From: Lentzea indica
Lineage (GTDB): Bacteria; Actinomycetota; Actinomycetes; Mycobacteriales; Pseudonocardiaceae
Direction of reading: 5' to 3'
DNA length: 38,249 nucleotides
Assembly (NCBI RefSeq): GCF_012184385.1
Contig: NZ_VSRL01000066.1
Location: 1-38,249, forward strand
Shown here piece by piece: positions 10,173-17,188 of the stretch. The notes beneath the pieces were generated by a model that worked only from the letters and a program-made list of their open reading frames with translations, was not told the DNA's origin and made no database searches. How positions within the stretch are numbered: position 1 is the first letter of the stretch; every line of letters begins with the position of its first letter. The position numbers were made by a program, and so were the translations under genes.

Positions 10173-10655
10173 CTAGAGGTACTGACCGGTGCCTTTGCCC
10201 GTGACGCCGCTCTCGTGACTCTCACTGCTCCCGGCGGGGAGTGCACGCCCGCGCATCTGCTCCAGCTGCGCCCGTGCCGCCATCTGCTGGGCGAACAGCG
10301 CCGTCTGGATGCCGTGGAACAGGCCCTCCAACCAGCCCACCAGCTGGGCCTGCGCGATCCGCAGTTCGGCGTCGGAAGGGGTGCCGTCCTCGGTGAACGG
10401 CAGCGAGAGGCGCTCCAGCTCCTCGCGCAGCTCCGGCGCCAGACCGTCCTCGAGCTCCTCGATGGACCTCTTGTGGATCTCCTTGAGGCGGTTGCGGCTC
10501 GCCTCGTCCAGAGGTGCCGCCCGCACCTCCTCGAGCAGCTGCTTGATCATCGTGCCGATCCGCATGACCTTCGCCGGCTGCTCGACCATGTCGGTGATGT
10601 CACCGTCCTGGCCGTCGACGATTACGACGGGCTGCTCCTGGTTCATGGTCTCCAT
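10173..10655 (-). CDS. bpa: Bacterial proteasome activator
   Basis: Bpa (PafE, Rv3780 relative) forms an ATP-independent ring that docks on the 20S proteasome and feeds it unfolded proteins without pupylation. The 160-aa protein is mainly helical (DMVEQPAKVMRIGTMIKQLLEEV, AELRIAQAQLVGWLEGLFHGIQTALFAQQ). It ends in the diagnostic docking motif GQYL at 157-160. The start is taken as ATG 10655 with AGAGG 5 nt upstream; an in-frame ATG at 10646 is the alternative. It lies 114 bp upstream of wzm, an arrangement shared with mycobacteria. Confidence 0.93.
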   Translation of the reverse strand: METMNQEQPVVIVDGQDGDITDMVEQPAKVMRIGTMIKQLLEEVRAAPLDEASRNRLKEIHKRSIEELEDGLAPELREELERLSLPFTEDGTPSDAELRIAQAQLVGWLEGLFHGIQTALFAQQMAARAQLEQMRGRALPAGSSESHESGVTGKGTGQYL

Positions 10656-10724
10656 CCTGGCCTCTTTCGTTCGTTGACGGTTAGCCGGGTGGGGGCTGGC
10701 CGACACTGTGTTTGCCTTCATACG

Positions 10725-10730
10725 TACGGT
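10725..10730 (+). promoter_or_regulatory. -10 hexamer TACGGT for leaderless aminotransferase-like gene
   Basis: TACGGT ends exactly 7 nt before the ATG at 10738, and no ribosome-binding site is present. The identical hexamer with identical spacing precedes the quinone oxidoreductase gene. The gap 10656-10737 also carries the divergent bpa promoter. Confidence 0.5.
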
Positions 10731-10737
10731 GTGTGGC

Positions 10738-11937
10738 ATGGCGTTCGACGTCGCACGGGTACGAGGGCTCTTCCCCGCGCTCGGCGACGGCTGGGTCCAC
10801 CTCGACGCACCGGCCGGCATGCAGGTGCCAGAACAGGTCGCCACCGCCGTCTCCACCGCGCTGCGCGCCCCGGTCTCAGGACCCGGTGGCATCTTCCCCG
10901 CCTCGCAACGGGCCGAGGCCATCGTGGACGCTGCCCGCAGGGCCGTCGCGGACCTCGTGGGAGGTGACCCGGCCGGTGTCGTGCTCGGTCCGTCCTCCGC
11001 GGTGCTGCTGCAACGCCTCGCGGACGCGATGACCGACGACTGGTTCATGGGCGACGAGGTGCTCGTGTCGCGGCTGGACCACCCGGCGAACATCGCGCCG
11101 TGGCTGCGCGCCACCCAGCGCACCGGCAGCGCGGTCAAATGGGCAGAGATCGACATCGAGACCTGCGAGCTGCCGAGCTGGCAGTACGACGAGCTGGTCA
11201 CCGACCGCACCAAGCTCATCGCCATCACCGCGGCGTCCGGCGTGGTCGGCACCCGTCCTGACCTCGGCAAGATCTCGTCGGTGGCGCGTGCGCACGGTTC
11301 GCTGATGGTCGTGGACGCGTCGTCGGCCGCACCGTTCGTGCCTTTGGACATCGTTGGCATGGGTGCCGACGTCGTCGCTCTTTCCGCCGGCCAGTGGGGC
11401 GGCCCGCCGGTCGGCGCGCTGGTGTTCCGCGACCCGGCAGTGCTGGAACGGCTGCCGTCGTGCTCCGTCGACCCCACGGCCCGCGGCCCGGAACGGCTGG
11501 AGCTCGGCCCGCACGCCTACCCGATGCTCGCCGGTCTCGTCGCGTCCGTGGAGTACCTCGCGGAGCTCGACGACGCGGCTTCGGGCACGCGCCGTGAGCG
11601 ACTGGTCACATCTTTGGGATCCGTGAAGGCGTACCAGGCTGGGCTGCTCGCTAATCTCATCAACGAACTGCGTTCGCTGCGACACGTGATGGTGATCGGC
11701 GACGCCATGCGGCGGGTACCCGCCCTGGCGTTCACGATCGCCGGGGTCAAGGCGGAGGACAGCGTCGAACACCTCGCACAACGAGGCGTCTGCGCGTTCG
11801 CCGACCCCGGTCAGTACGGCGTGTTCTCGGTGCTCGGCGTCGGCGAGGTCGGCGGCGCCATCCGCGTCGGGCTCGCGCACTACACGAACGCCGTCGAAGT
11901 GGACGACCTGGTACGGGCGGTGGCCGAACTGGGCTGA
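10738..11937 (+). CDS. Class V aminotransferase / cysteine desulfurase-like protein lacking the PLP lysine
   Basis: A 399-aa fold-type I PLP-dependent protein matching the Rv3778c group in length and position. It starts MAFDVARVRGLFPALGDGWVHLDAPAG and shows the cofactor-region Asp in LMVVDASSAAPFVPLDIVGMGADVVALSAGQWGGPPVGALVF. In NifS-type enzymes the segment after that is SGHK, with the Schiff-base lysine. Here it is SAGQ, with Gln at 219, and the usual His/Gln after the Asp is Ser-Ser. The catalytic lysine therefore appears to be absent, and desulfurase activity is doubtful. Leaderless start. Confidence 0.8.
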   Translation: MAFDVARVRGLFPALGDGWVHLDAPAGMQVPEQVATAVSTALRAPVSGPGGIFPASQRAEAIVDAARRAVADLVGGDPAGVVLGPSSAVLLQRLADAMTDDWFMGDEVLVSRLDHPANIAPWLRATQRTGSAVKWAEIDIETCELPSWQYDELVTDRTKLIAITAASGVVGTRPDLGKISSVARAHGSLMVVDASSAAPFVPLDIVGMGADVVALSAGQWGGPPVGALVFRDPAVLERLPSCSVDPTARGPERLELGPHAYPMLAGLVASVEYLAELDDAASGTRRERLVTSLGSVKAYQAGLLANLINELRSLRHVMVIGDAMRRVPALAFTIAGVKAEDSVEHLAQRGVCAFADPGQYGVFSVLGVGEVGGAIRVGLAHYTNAVEVDDLVRAVAELG

Positions 11938-11957
11938 GTGACTTGGGAGATCATTTT

Positions 11958-12601
11958 TTGGACGACTCGCTCGCTCGCGAGCTCGCCGATCTCTCGGCAC
12001 TGCAGCGCCTCGGATCGTTGAACACGGAGTACCTGCCGTGGACCTCCGGCGACCTGCGCCCGGCGGCTCTGGTCGCGGTGATGGACGAGATCGTGCTCGG
12101 CGCCAGGACCGTGCTGGTGGAACTGGGCTGCGGCTCTTCCTCGGTCCTGCTGGCCCGATTGCTCTCCCAACGCGGCTTCGGGCACCTGTTGTCGATCGAG
12201 CACGACGAACGCACGGCCGCTTTTGTCGCCTCACAGCTGCGACGCGAAGGTCTGGGCTCGGTCGCTCGCGTCGTGCACGCGCCGTTGTCGCGGCATCCGG
12301 CGGCGTTGTCACGACACGGCCAGTGGTACGCGCCGCAGCAGGTGCACGACGAGGTGCTCGGGTACGTCGACCGGTTCGGTCTGGTGGACCTGCTGCTCGT
12401 TGACGGCCCTGGGTTCGGCGACTCGCGATATCCCGCGTTGCCCGTGCTGCGCGCCGTGCTGGCGCCAGGGCGACCGTGCTGGCGGACGACGTCGATCGCC
12501 CGGACGAGCAGGCCGTGCTGGTGCGGTGGTCCGAGGAGTTCGGGCTGAAGTTCCGCACGGCTCCCCGGACCTCGCTGGCGGCCGCTACCGCTCTCGCTTG
12601 A
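11958..12601 (+). pseudogene. Class I SAM-dependent methyltransferase with a single-base frameshift near the 3' end
   Basis: TTG 11958 follows GGGAG by 8 nt. The protein LDDSLARELADLSALQRLGSLNTEYLPWTSGDLRPAAL leads to SAM motif I VELGCGSSSVLLA at 54-66 and VDLLLVDGPG. At 12465-12471 the frame breaks: the +0 frame ends at 12548 with RPCWRTTSIARTS, while the next frame reads ATVLADDVDRPDEQAVLVRWSEEFGLKFRTAPRTSLAAATALA and stops at 12599-12601. One G missing from a G-run restores a 214-aa protein. The last 17 bp overlap the convergent oxidoreductase gene. It could be an assembly error in a working gene. Confidence 0.75.
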
Positions 12602-13550
12602 GCAGCACCTTCCCGAAGACGTCGCCCTCGTCGAGCAGCCGGTGCGCCTGCGCCGCGTTCGACATGGGCACGACCTCGCCGACGATCGGCTTGACCGCGC
12701 CGCTCTCGACCAGCGGCCACAGGTGCTCGCGGACCTGCGCCACGATCGCGCCCTTGCTCTCGATGCTCCGGCCGCGCAGACCGGTGGCCATCACCGAGGC
12801 TCGTTTGGTGAGGAGCTTGCCGATCGGCAGCTCGCCCTTCACACCACCCTGCATGCCGATGATCATCAGCCGGCCGTCCTGCGCGAGGACGTCGATGTTG
12901 CGTCCCAGGTAGGAGGCGCCCATGTTGTCGAGCACGACGTCGGCCTGCTTGACCTCGGCCACGAAGTCCTGGGTCTTGTAGTTGACCGTGATGTCCGCGC
13001 CCAGTTCGACGCACTTCCGGAGCCGTTCGTCCGAGCCCGCGGTGACGGCAACGGTCGCGCCGAGCGCCTTGGCGACCTGGATCGCGTGCGTGCCGATGCC
13101 TCCGGCACCACCGTGCACGAGGAACGTCTCCCCGAGCTTCAACCGGCCGTCCATCACGACGTTCGACCACACCGTGCACGCGACCTCGGGCAGTGCGGCC
13201 GCCGTGACGACGTCGACGCCTTTCGGCACCGGAAGGATCTGCGGTGCGGGCACGACGACCTTCTCCGCGTAGCCACCTCCGGCGAGCAGCGCACACACCT
13301 CGTCGCCGACGTTCCATCCGGTCACGCCCTCACCGAGCGCGGCGACCGTGCCGGAGCACTCCAGCCCGATGACGTCCGACGCACCGGGCGGCGGCGGGTA
13401 GAGACCCTGCCGTTGCAGGAGGTCCGCGCGGTTGACCGCGGAAGCCGCGACGTCGATCAGCACCTCACCGGGACCGGGCACGGGATCGGGGACCTCTGTC
13501 CACTCGAGCACGTCAGGGCCGCCGGGTTCGCGAACAGTGATGGCACGCAT
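12585..13550 (-). CDS. NAD(P)H:quinone oxidoreductase, zinc-independent MDR family
   Basis: A 321-aa medium-chain reductase of the quinone oxidoreductase (Qor / PIG3) type, equivalent in place to Rv3777. The N-terminal GroES-like domain reads MRAITVREPGGPDVLEWTEVPDPVPGPGEVLIDV with AVNRADLLQRQGLYPPPPG, lacking the zinc-ligand Cys of alcohol dehydrogenases. The nucleotide-binding motif is VHGGAGGIGTHAIQVAKALGA. It probably transfers electrons from NADPH to quinones or enones. The ATG at 13550 is in the leaderless arrangement; the frame open upstream to 13694 is not conserved protein. Confidence 0.92.
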   Translation of the reverse strand: MRAITVREPGGPDVLEWTEVPDPVPGPGEVLIDVAASAVNRADLLQRQGLYPPPPGASDVIGLECSGTVAALGEGVTGWNVGDEVCALLAGGGYAEKVVVPAPQILPVPKGVDVVTAAALPEVACTVWSNVVMDGRLKLGETFLVHGGAGGIGTHAIQVAKALGATVAVTAGSDERLRKCVELGADITVNYKTQDFVAEVKQADVVLDNMGASYLGRNIDVLAQDGRLMIIGMQGGVKGELPIGKLLTKRASVMATGLRGRSIESKGAIVAQVREHLWPLVESGAVKPIVGEVVPMSNAAQAHRLLDEGDVFGKVLLKRER

Positions 13551-13557
13551 ACAGTCG

Positions 13558-13563
13558 ACCGTA
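13558..13563 (-). promoter_or_regulatory. -10 hexamer TACGGT for leaderless quinone oxidoreductase
   Basis: On the minus strand TACGGT is 7 nt upstream of the ATG at 13550 with no ribosome-binding site between. The hexamer and spacing are identical to those at 10725-10730. Confidence 0.5.
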
Positions 13564-13594
13564 ATCCGTTGGACGGGGGCGGCACCATCGGAAG

Positions 13595-14227
13595 ATGGAC
13601 GCCTGGCCTCTGCGGCACCTGGTTCTGCGCACACCGCGCCTCGAACTGCGCCCGGACGACGACGAAGGGCTGTACGAGCTCGTCGACGTTGCACGGGCAG
13701 GCGTTCACGATCCGGCCGTGATGCCGCTGGGCACGCCGTGGACCGACGACCTGGCGAACGACAACGGCTTCAGCATGGTCAAGTTCTACTGGGGCCGGCG
13801 TGCTCAGTTCGAGGCGAAGGACTGGAACATCAGCTTCATCGCCCGGCACGAGGGCAAGGTCATCGGTGTGCAGGAGATCGGCGCGCGTGACTTCGGCGTC
13901 CTGCGCGAGGTCGGCACCGGCTCGTGGCTCGGTCTGAAGTACCAGGGCAACGGCTTCGGCACCGAGATGCGGATCGCCGTGCTGCAGTTCGCGTTCGACC
14001 ACCTGGGCGCGCGCATCGCTCGTTCTGGCGCGTGGGTGGGCAACCACGCGTCCAACCGCGTCAGCGCGAAGCTCGGCTACGTGCACGACGGCACGGTCGG
14101 TCTCGCACCGCGCGGCGAACGTCTTGAGCACGTGCGTTTGCGGCTGGACGCGGCGAACTTCGTGCGTCCGGAGTGGAACGTTTCGGTGGAGGGTCTTGCC
14201 GAGTGCGTTCAGCTGATCACCAGCTGA
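13595..14227 (+). CDS. GNAT family N-acetyltransferase
   Basis: A 210-aa RimJ/RimL-like acetyltransferase. It begins MDAWPLRHLVLRTPRLELRPDDDEGLYEL, the usual opening of this subgroup. The acetyl-CoA binding region is GSWLGLKYQGNGFGTEMRIAVLQFAFDHLGA (Q/R-x-x-G-x-G/A type), followed by ARSGAWVGNHASNRVSAKLGY, the conserved Asn-x-x-S-x-x-x-x-x-K-x-G-Y segment. The acceptor substrate is unknown. It is divergent from the quinone oxidoreductase, separated by 44 bp. Confidence 0.9.
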   Translation: MDAWPLRHLVLRTPRLELRPDDDEGLYELVDVARAGVHDPAVMPLGTPWTDDLANDNGFSMVKFYWGRRAQFEAKDWNISFIARHEGKVIGVQEIGARDFGVLREVGTGSWLGLKYQGNGFGTEMRIAVLQFAFDHLGARIARSGAWVGNHASNRVSAKLGYVHDGTVGLAPRGERLEHVRLRLDAANFVRPEWNVSVEGLAECVQLITS

Positions 14228-14237
14228 ACTCCTGTGC

Positions 14238-15134
14238 TCAGCCCAGGTTGTTCGTGTCGAACGTGTTGCAGCGCGCCGGATCCCCGGTCTGCAGCCCCGT
14301 CGTGAACCACTTCTGCCGCTGCGCAGAGCTGCCGTGGCTGAACTTGGTCGTGTCGACCCGTCCGCCACCGAGCTCGCGCTGGATGAAGTCGTCACCGATG
14401 CGCGCCGCCGCGTCCAGTGCGGCGGTCACGTCCTCTTGGGTGATGTTCGTGATGAGGGGCTGGCCGTTGGCGGATGGGGTCTTCGTCGCGGCGTTGGCCC
14501 ACGCACCCGCGTAGCAGTCGGCCTGCAGCTCCAGGCGGACCGAGTCGGAGGTGGGACCGGTGCGCGAGGTGACCCGGTCGGAGGTGCCGAGCAGGTTCTG
14601 GACGTGGTGGCCGTACTCGTGGGCCAGCACGTAGGCCTCGACGAACGGGCCGCCGGTCGCACCGAACTTGGTGCGCAGCTCGTTGAAGAAGTCCAGGTCG
14701 ATGTACACCTGGGAGTCGGCGGGGCAGTAGAACGGGCCGACCGCGGAGGTGGCGTTGCCGCAGCGGGTGTTCACGCTGTTGCGGAAGAAGTTGGTCTTGG
14801 TGACCTGGTAGGTGTTGCCGGAGCGGGCGAACTGGTCCTGCCAGAACGCCTGGATCGAGTTGATCGTGGCCACGACCCTGCAGTCGCTGTCGCGGTTCGC
14901 GTCGGCGCCGGTCTTGCACTTCTCGGCCAGCTGGCCGGACTCGACCTGGGTGTTCTGGCCCAGCCCTTCGAGCCCGCCCGCGGGCAGCTGGATGCCGGTG
15001 AACTGCTGGAACAGGAAGTAGATGATGAGGCCGACCACGCCGAGGCCACCGCCGACGCCGGCGACGCGACCCCCAACGCCGCGTTGGTCCGAAACCTGAG
15101 AAAGGTCGAGTTCCGCGCCTTCGTTGAACTGCAC
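14238..15134 (-). CDS. Membrane-anchored neutral zinc metallopeptidase (YpfJ/KPN_02809 family)
   Basis: A 298-aa protein with a short acidic cytoplasmic N-terminus (VQFNEGAELDLSQVSDQRG), one membrane helix (VAGVGGGLGVVGLIIYFLFQQF, about 25-46) and an external catalytic domain. The zinc motif HEYGHH is at 172-177, with the glutamate-containing ELQADCYAGAWA at 202-213. Paired Cys in GADANRDSDC and NTRCGNATSAVGPFYC suggest disulfides outside the cell. The start is GTG 15134, with AGGAGG 5 nt upstream; the longer frame to 15227 includes no conserved sequence. Substrates are unknown. Confidence 0.92.
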   Translation of the reverse strand: MQFNEGAELDLSQVSDQRGVGGRVAGVGGGLGVVGLIIYFLFQQFTGIQLPAGGLEGLGQNTQVESGQLAEKCKTGADANRDSDCRVVATINSIQAFWQDQFARSGNTYQVTKTNFFRNSVNTRCGNATSAVGPFYCPADSQVYIDLDFFNELRTKFGATGGPFVEAYVLAHEYGHHVQNLLGTSDRVTSRTGPTSDSVRLELQADCYAGAWANAATKTPSANGQPLITNITQEDVTAALDAAARIGDDFIQRELGGGRVDTTKFSHGSSAQRQKWFTTGLQTGDPARCNTFDTNNLG

Positions 15135-15644
15135 CGCATCCTCCTGCCAAGGACCCAATGGGTGCCGCAAACGATAAAGCACCAAACACGCCTCGGTGCG
15201 GAGCCCGACGTCGGGGCACCGCACCAAGGCTTTCCCATTTGGTTGTGACGACTACGGCCCACGGAGGTTGGCGTGGCGCTCAGCCGGTGACGCCATGAGA
15301 CGACACCGAAGCCGAGCTCAACAGCGTCGAAGTGCACCGAGCGACGCCGATGGCGCCTGGGCACCCGAAACCTCGTGTCCGTCGCTACACAATCGCGACC
15401 GGACCGGTCACGTCCGATCCACTCGCGGGGATGCAACAGACCGCGTTTCGCCACAGCGAGGAGATACCTGCACAGCACCACCTACCCCTTCTGGGCGTGG
15501 CCCCCGGTGGTCTCGTTCATTCACCTTCCGGTTGCCAGCTCGTTATCGAGCATGCGCTTGATCGCCGCATATCTCAACACCTCACCCGAAACCTGAATTG
15601 GTGAAGTCGGACGGGTGACCTGCGGAGATCGACTGTGCAGACAG
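15135..15644. other. Long intergenic region without a supported gene
   Basis: About 510 bp between the metallopeptidase start and the palindrome behind the chaplin-like gene. Several short open frames exist on the plus strand (for example 15332-15604), but none shows convincing codon bias, a ribosome site or a recognisable protein. The right-hand part must hold the metallopeptidase promoter. No tRNA or other RNA gene was seen. Confidence 0.5.
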
Positions 15645-15680
15645 CAATCGCCCGGCGAGGACGTCCTCGCCGGGCGATTG
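15645..15680. terminator. 36-bp perfect palindrome, probable terminator of the chaplin-like gene
   Basis: The two 18-base halves are exact reverse complements with no loop; the centre is GGAC/GTCC. It lies 50 bp past the chaplin-like gene stop on the minus strand. It has no T-run, so termination would depend on hairpin strength or Rho. A completely symmetric palindrome could instead be a protein-binding site. Confidence 0.6.
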
Positions 15681-15682
15681 TC

Positions 15683-15735
15683 GGAAATGATCAGGAAATG
15701 ATCAGGCCATGAAGATCAGGCGCTGAAGATCAGGC
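15683..15735. repeat. Four imperfect tandem micro-repeats around the chaplin-like stop codon
   Basis: On the minus strand the unit CCTGATC recurs four times: two units of 14 bases (CCTGATCTTCAGCG and CCTGATCTTCATGG), then two of 11 bases (CCTGATCATTT). The first unit contains the TGA stop codon of the chaplin-like gene. The array lies between the stop and the 36-bp palindrome. Confidence 0.65.
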
Positions 15736-16461
15736 TTTGGTGACGCGACGCGCGCCGCGGCGGGCCATCACGCCCGCGCTCATCAGGCCGAGGCCCACGA
15801 GCAGGAACTCCAGCGGGTCGGAGCCGGTCTTCGACAGGTTCGGGATCGGGGAGGCCTGCGAGGCCTTGTTGCCGATCTGCGGGGCGCCGGCGCCGGAGTC
15901 GTCGCCGGTGTTGCCGCCACCCGAGTTGTCACCGTTGTTGCCGCCGCCGGGGTTGCCGTTGCCGGGGTTCTCGCCCGGCTGCTCCGGCTTGGGGTCCTCG
16001 GGCTTCGGGTCCTCCGGCTGCGGCTCCTCGGGCACGTCGGTCTTGCCGCAGTCACCGCTCGCGGTGCCGAGCACGGCCGCGCTGGTGCCGCAGACCGTCA
16101 CCGGGGCCTCGACGGTGCCGTTGGGCTCTTCCGGCTTGGTCTTGCCGCAGCTGCCGTCACCGCTGCCGACGACGCCGACCGAGTTGCCGCACACCGTGAC
16201 GGGCGCGGAGACGAGAGCCTGGTCGGCCATCGTGCGCTGAGCGGCGGGCTTCGGGGCGCTGTCGCAGGTCGCGTCGCTCTCGCCGAGGACGTTGATCGCG
16301 TTGCCGCAGATCTTGACCGGGACGCTCACCAGGTTGCCGACGCGGAGCTCGTCGTCGACGTTGATCGGCACCGGAATGGCCTGGGCGAACCCGGCGGTCG
16401 CGACCATGATGCCGCCGGCAAGCAGGGCGGCGGACATCGTCCGGTTGAGGTTCTTGCGCAT
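15730..16461 (-). CDS. Cell-wall-anchored chaplin-like protein with three Cys-pair domains
   Basis: A 243-aa exported protein. The signal peptide is MRKNLNRTMSAALLAGGIMVATAGFAQA. Three chaplin-like modules follow: VPVKICGNAINVLGESDATC (48-67), APVTVCGNSVGVVGSGDGSC (86-105) and APVTVCGTSAAVLGTASGDC (119-138). Each has two Cys 14 residues apart, as in the disulfide of chaplins that coat aerial hyphae. A spacer of PEDPKPEDP repeats and Gly/Asn-rich sequence leads to a sortase-like LSKTG (209-213), a membrane helix and a basic tail RRGARR. GGAGAA precedes the ATG at 16461. It probably contributes to surface hydrophobicity as an anchored long-chaplin analogue. Confidence 0.82.
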   Translation of the reverse strand: MRKNLNRTMSAALLAGGIMVATAGFAQAIPVPINVDDELRVGNLVSVPVKICGNAINVLGESDATCDSAPKPAAQRTMADQALVSAPVTVCGNSVGVVGSGDGSCGKTKPEEPNGTVEAPVTVCGTSAAVLGTASGDCGKTDVPEEPQPEDPKPEDPKPEQPGENPGNGNPGGGNNGDNSGGGNTGDDSGAGAPQIGNKASQASPIPNLSKTGSDPLEFLLVGLGLMSAGVMARRGARRVTKA

Positions 16462-16524
16462 GACTGTTCTCCCTGGAGTGGAATGACGGATCCCTGTGCA
16501 CGGCTGTGAAAGCACGGCATTGGA

Positions 16525-17097
16525 TCAATCGGGGGAAAACGTTGGTTCTTCTGCGCGCATCGTACGGGGCGTGTCCAGCTGTTCTGTGCTGACGAGAGAC
16601 GTCGTGGTGGTGGGCGGCCGCATCGTGTGCGGCAGCGTGCCCGCCGGGATCTGGTTTCCGCCCCCTGTCGCGCCTGCGCCGCTCTGCGGGAGCGTGCCGG
16701 CGATCGGCTGCTCGGCCTGCGGTTGCGGTTGTGGCTGCTGCGGGACGGGAACGGGGCTCGTGGGCCGCGTCGTCAACGGCGGCGACGCGTGCTGCGGCAG
16801 CTTGGTCTGGACGGGTGCCGGCGCTTCGACGACCGGCTGAGCCGGCGTCTGCGGAGCCACGGACGGTGCGGGAGCCTCGGTGCGTGGATTCGGCACCGAC
16901 GGCACGGGTGCTTCAGGCTGCTGCGGCGCGAGACCTGTCTCGACCTTCAACCCGACGTCGACGACGGGGAGCCGCACCTCGACCTTGAGCTGGTCGATCT
17001 CGACCTTGACGTCGGCGTTCGCCTCGCCTGCGCTGCCCAGCAGCCAGGCACCGGTCACCAGACCGGCGAGCAGCACGAGCCGACGCAACCAGGACAT
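16525..17097 (-). CDS. Secreted Pro-rich protein of unknown function
   Basis: A 190-aa protein with signal peptide MSWLRRLVLLAGLVTGAWLLGSAGEANA, an alternating-charge segment DVKVEIDQLKVEVRLPVVDVGLKVE that looks beta-strand forming, and then a long Pro/Gln/Ala/Thr tail. Two AGTLP units occur (AGTLPQSG at 133-140 and AGTLPHT at 152-158). They look like sortase sites but no membrane helix follows, so anchoring is not expected. It lies 63 bp upstream of the chaplin-like gene on the same strand and may share a developmental surface role. The family is not recognised. Confidence 0.7.
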   Translation of the reverse strand: MSWLRRLVLLAGLVTGAWLLGSAGEANADVKVEIDQLKVEVRLPVVDVGLKVETGLAPQQPEAPVPSVPNPRTEAPAPSVAPQTPAQPVVEAPAPVQTKLPQHASPPLTTRPTSPVPVPQQPQPQPQAEQPIAGTLPQSGAGATGGGNQIPAGTLPHTMRPPTTTTSLVSTEQLDTPRTMRAEEPTFSPD

Positions 17098-17105
17098 CGG
17101 CCCTC

Positions 17106-17111
17106 ACTCTA
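17106..17111 (-). promoter_or_regulatory. -10 hexamer TAGAGT before the Pro-rich protein gene
   Basis: On the minus strand TAGAGT is 8 nt upstream of the ATG at 17097. The gap contains GAGGG, which could also serve as a ribosome-binding site if transcription starts further upstream, so leaderless transcription is likely but not certain here. Confidence 0.4.
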
Positions 17112-17130
17112 GATCAAATGGAGCAACCTG

Positions 17131-17187
17131 ACACACGAAAAAGGCCATCCCGACGACTTTGTCGCCGAGATGGCCTTTTTCGTGTGT
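17131..17187. terminator. Strong hairpin terminator after the 5'-nucleotidase gene
   Basis: Two 19-base arms (17131-17149 and 17169-17187) are perfect reverse complements carrying A-run and T-run stretches, with a shorter inner hairpin in the loop. It begins 2 bp beyond the nucleotidase stop. The A/T runs within the arms allow termination in either direction. Confidence 0.88.
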
Positions 17188-17188
17188 C

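Noticed and set aside
11958..12601. Programmed ribosomal frameshifting in the methyltransferase
   Set aside because: No slippery heptamer followed by a stable pseudoknot is evident; a missing G in a short run is the simpler reading.
15332..15604. Plus-strand 90-codon open frame in the long intergenic region
   Set aside because: No ribosome site, no codon bias and no recognisable protein; it overlaps other equally poor frames.
15683..15735. CRISPR array
   Set aside because: The CCTGATC units are only 11-14 bp with no unique spacers and no cas genes nearby.
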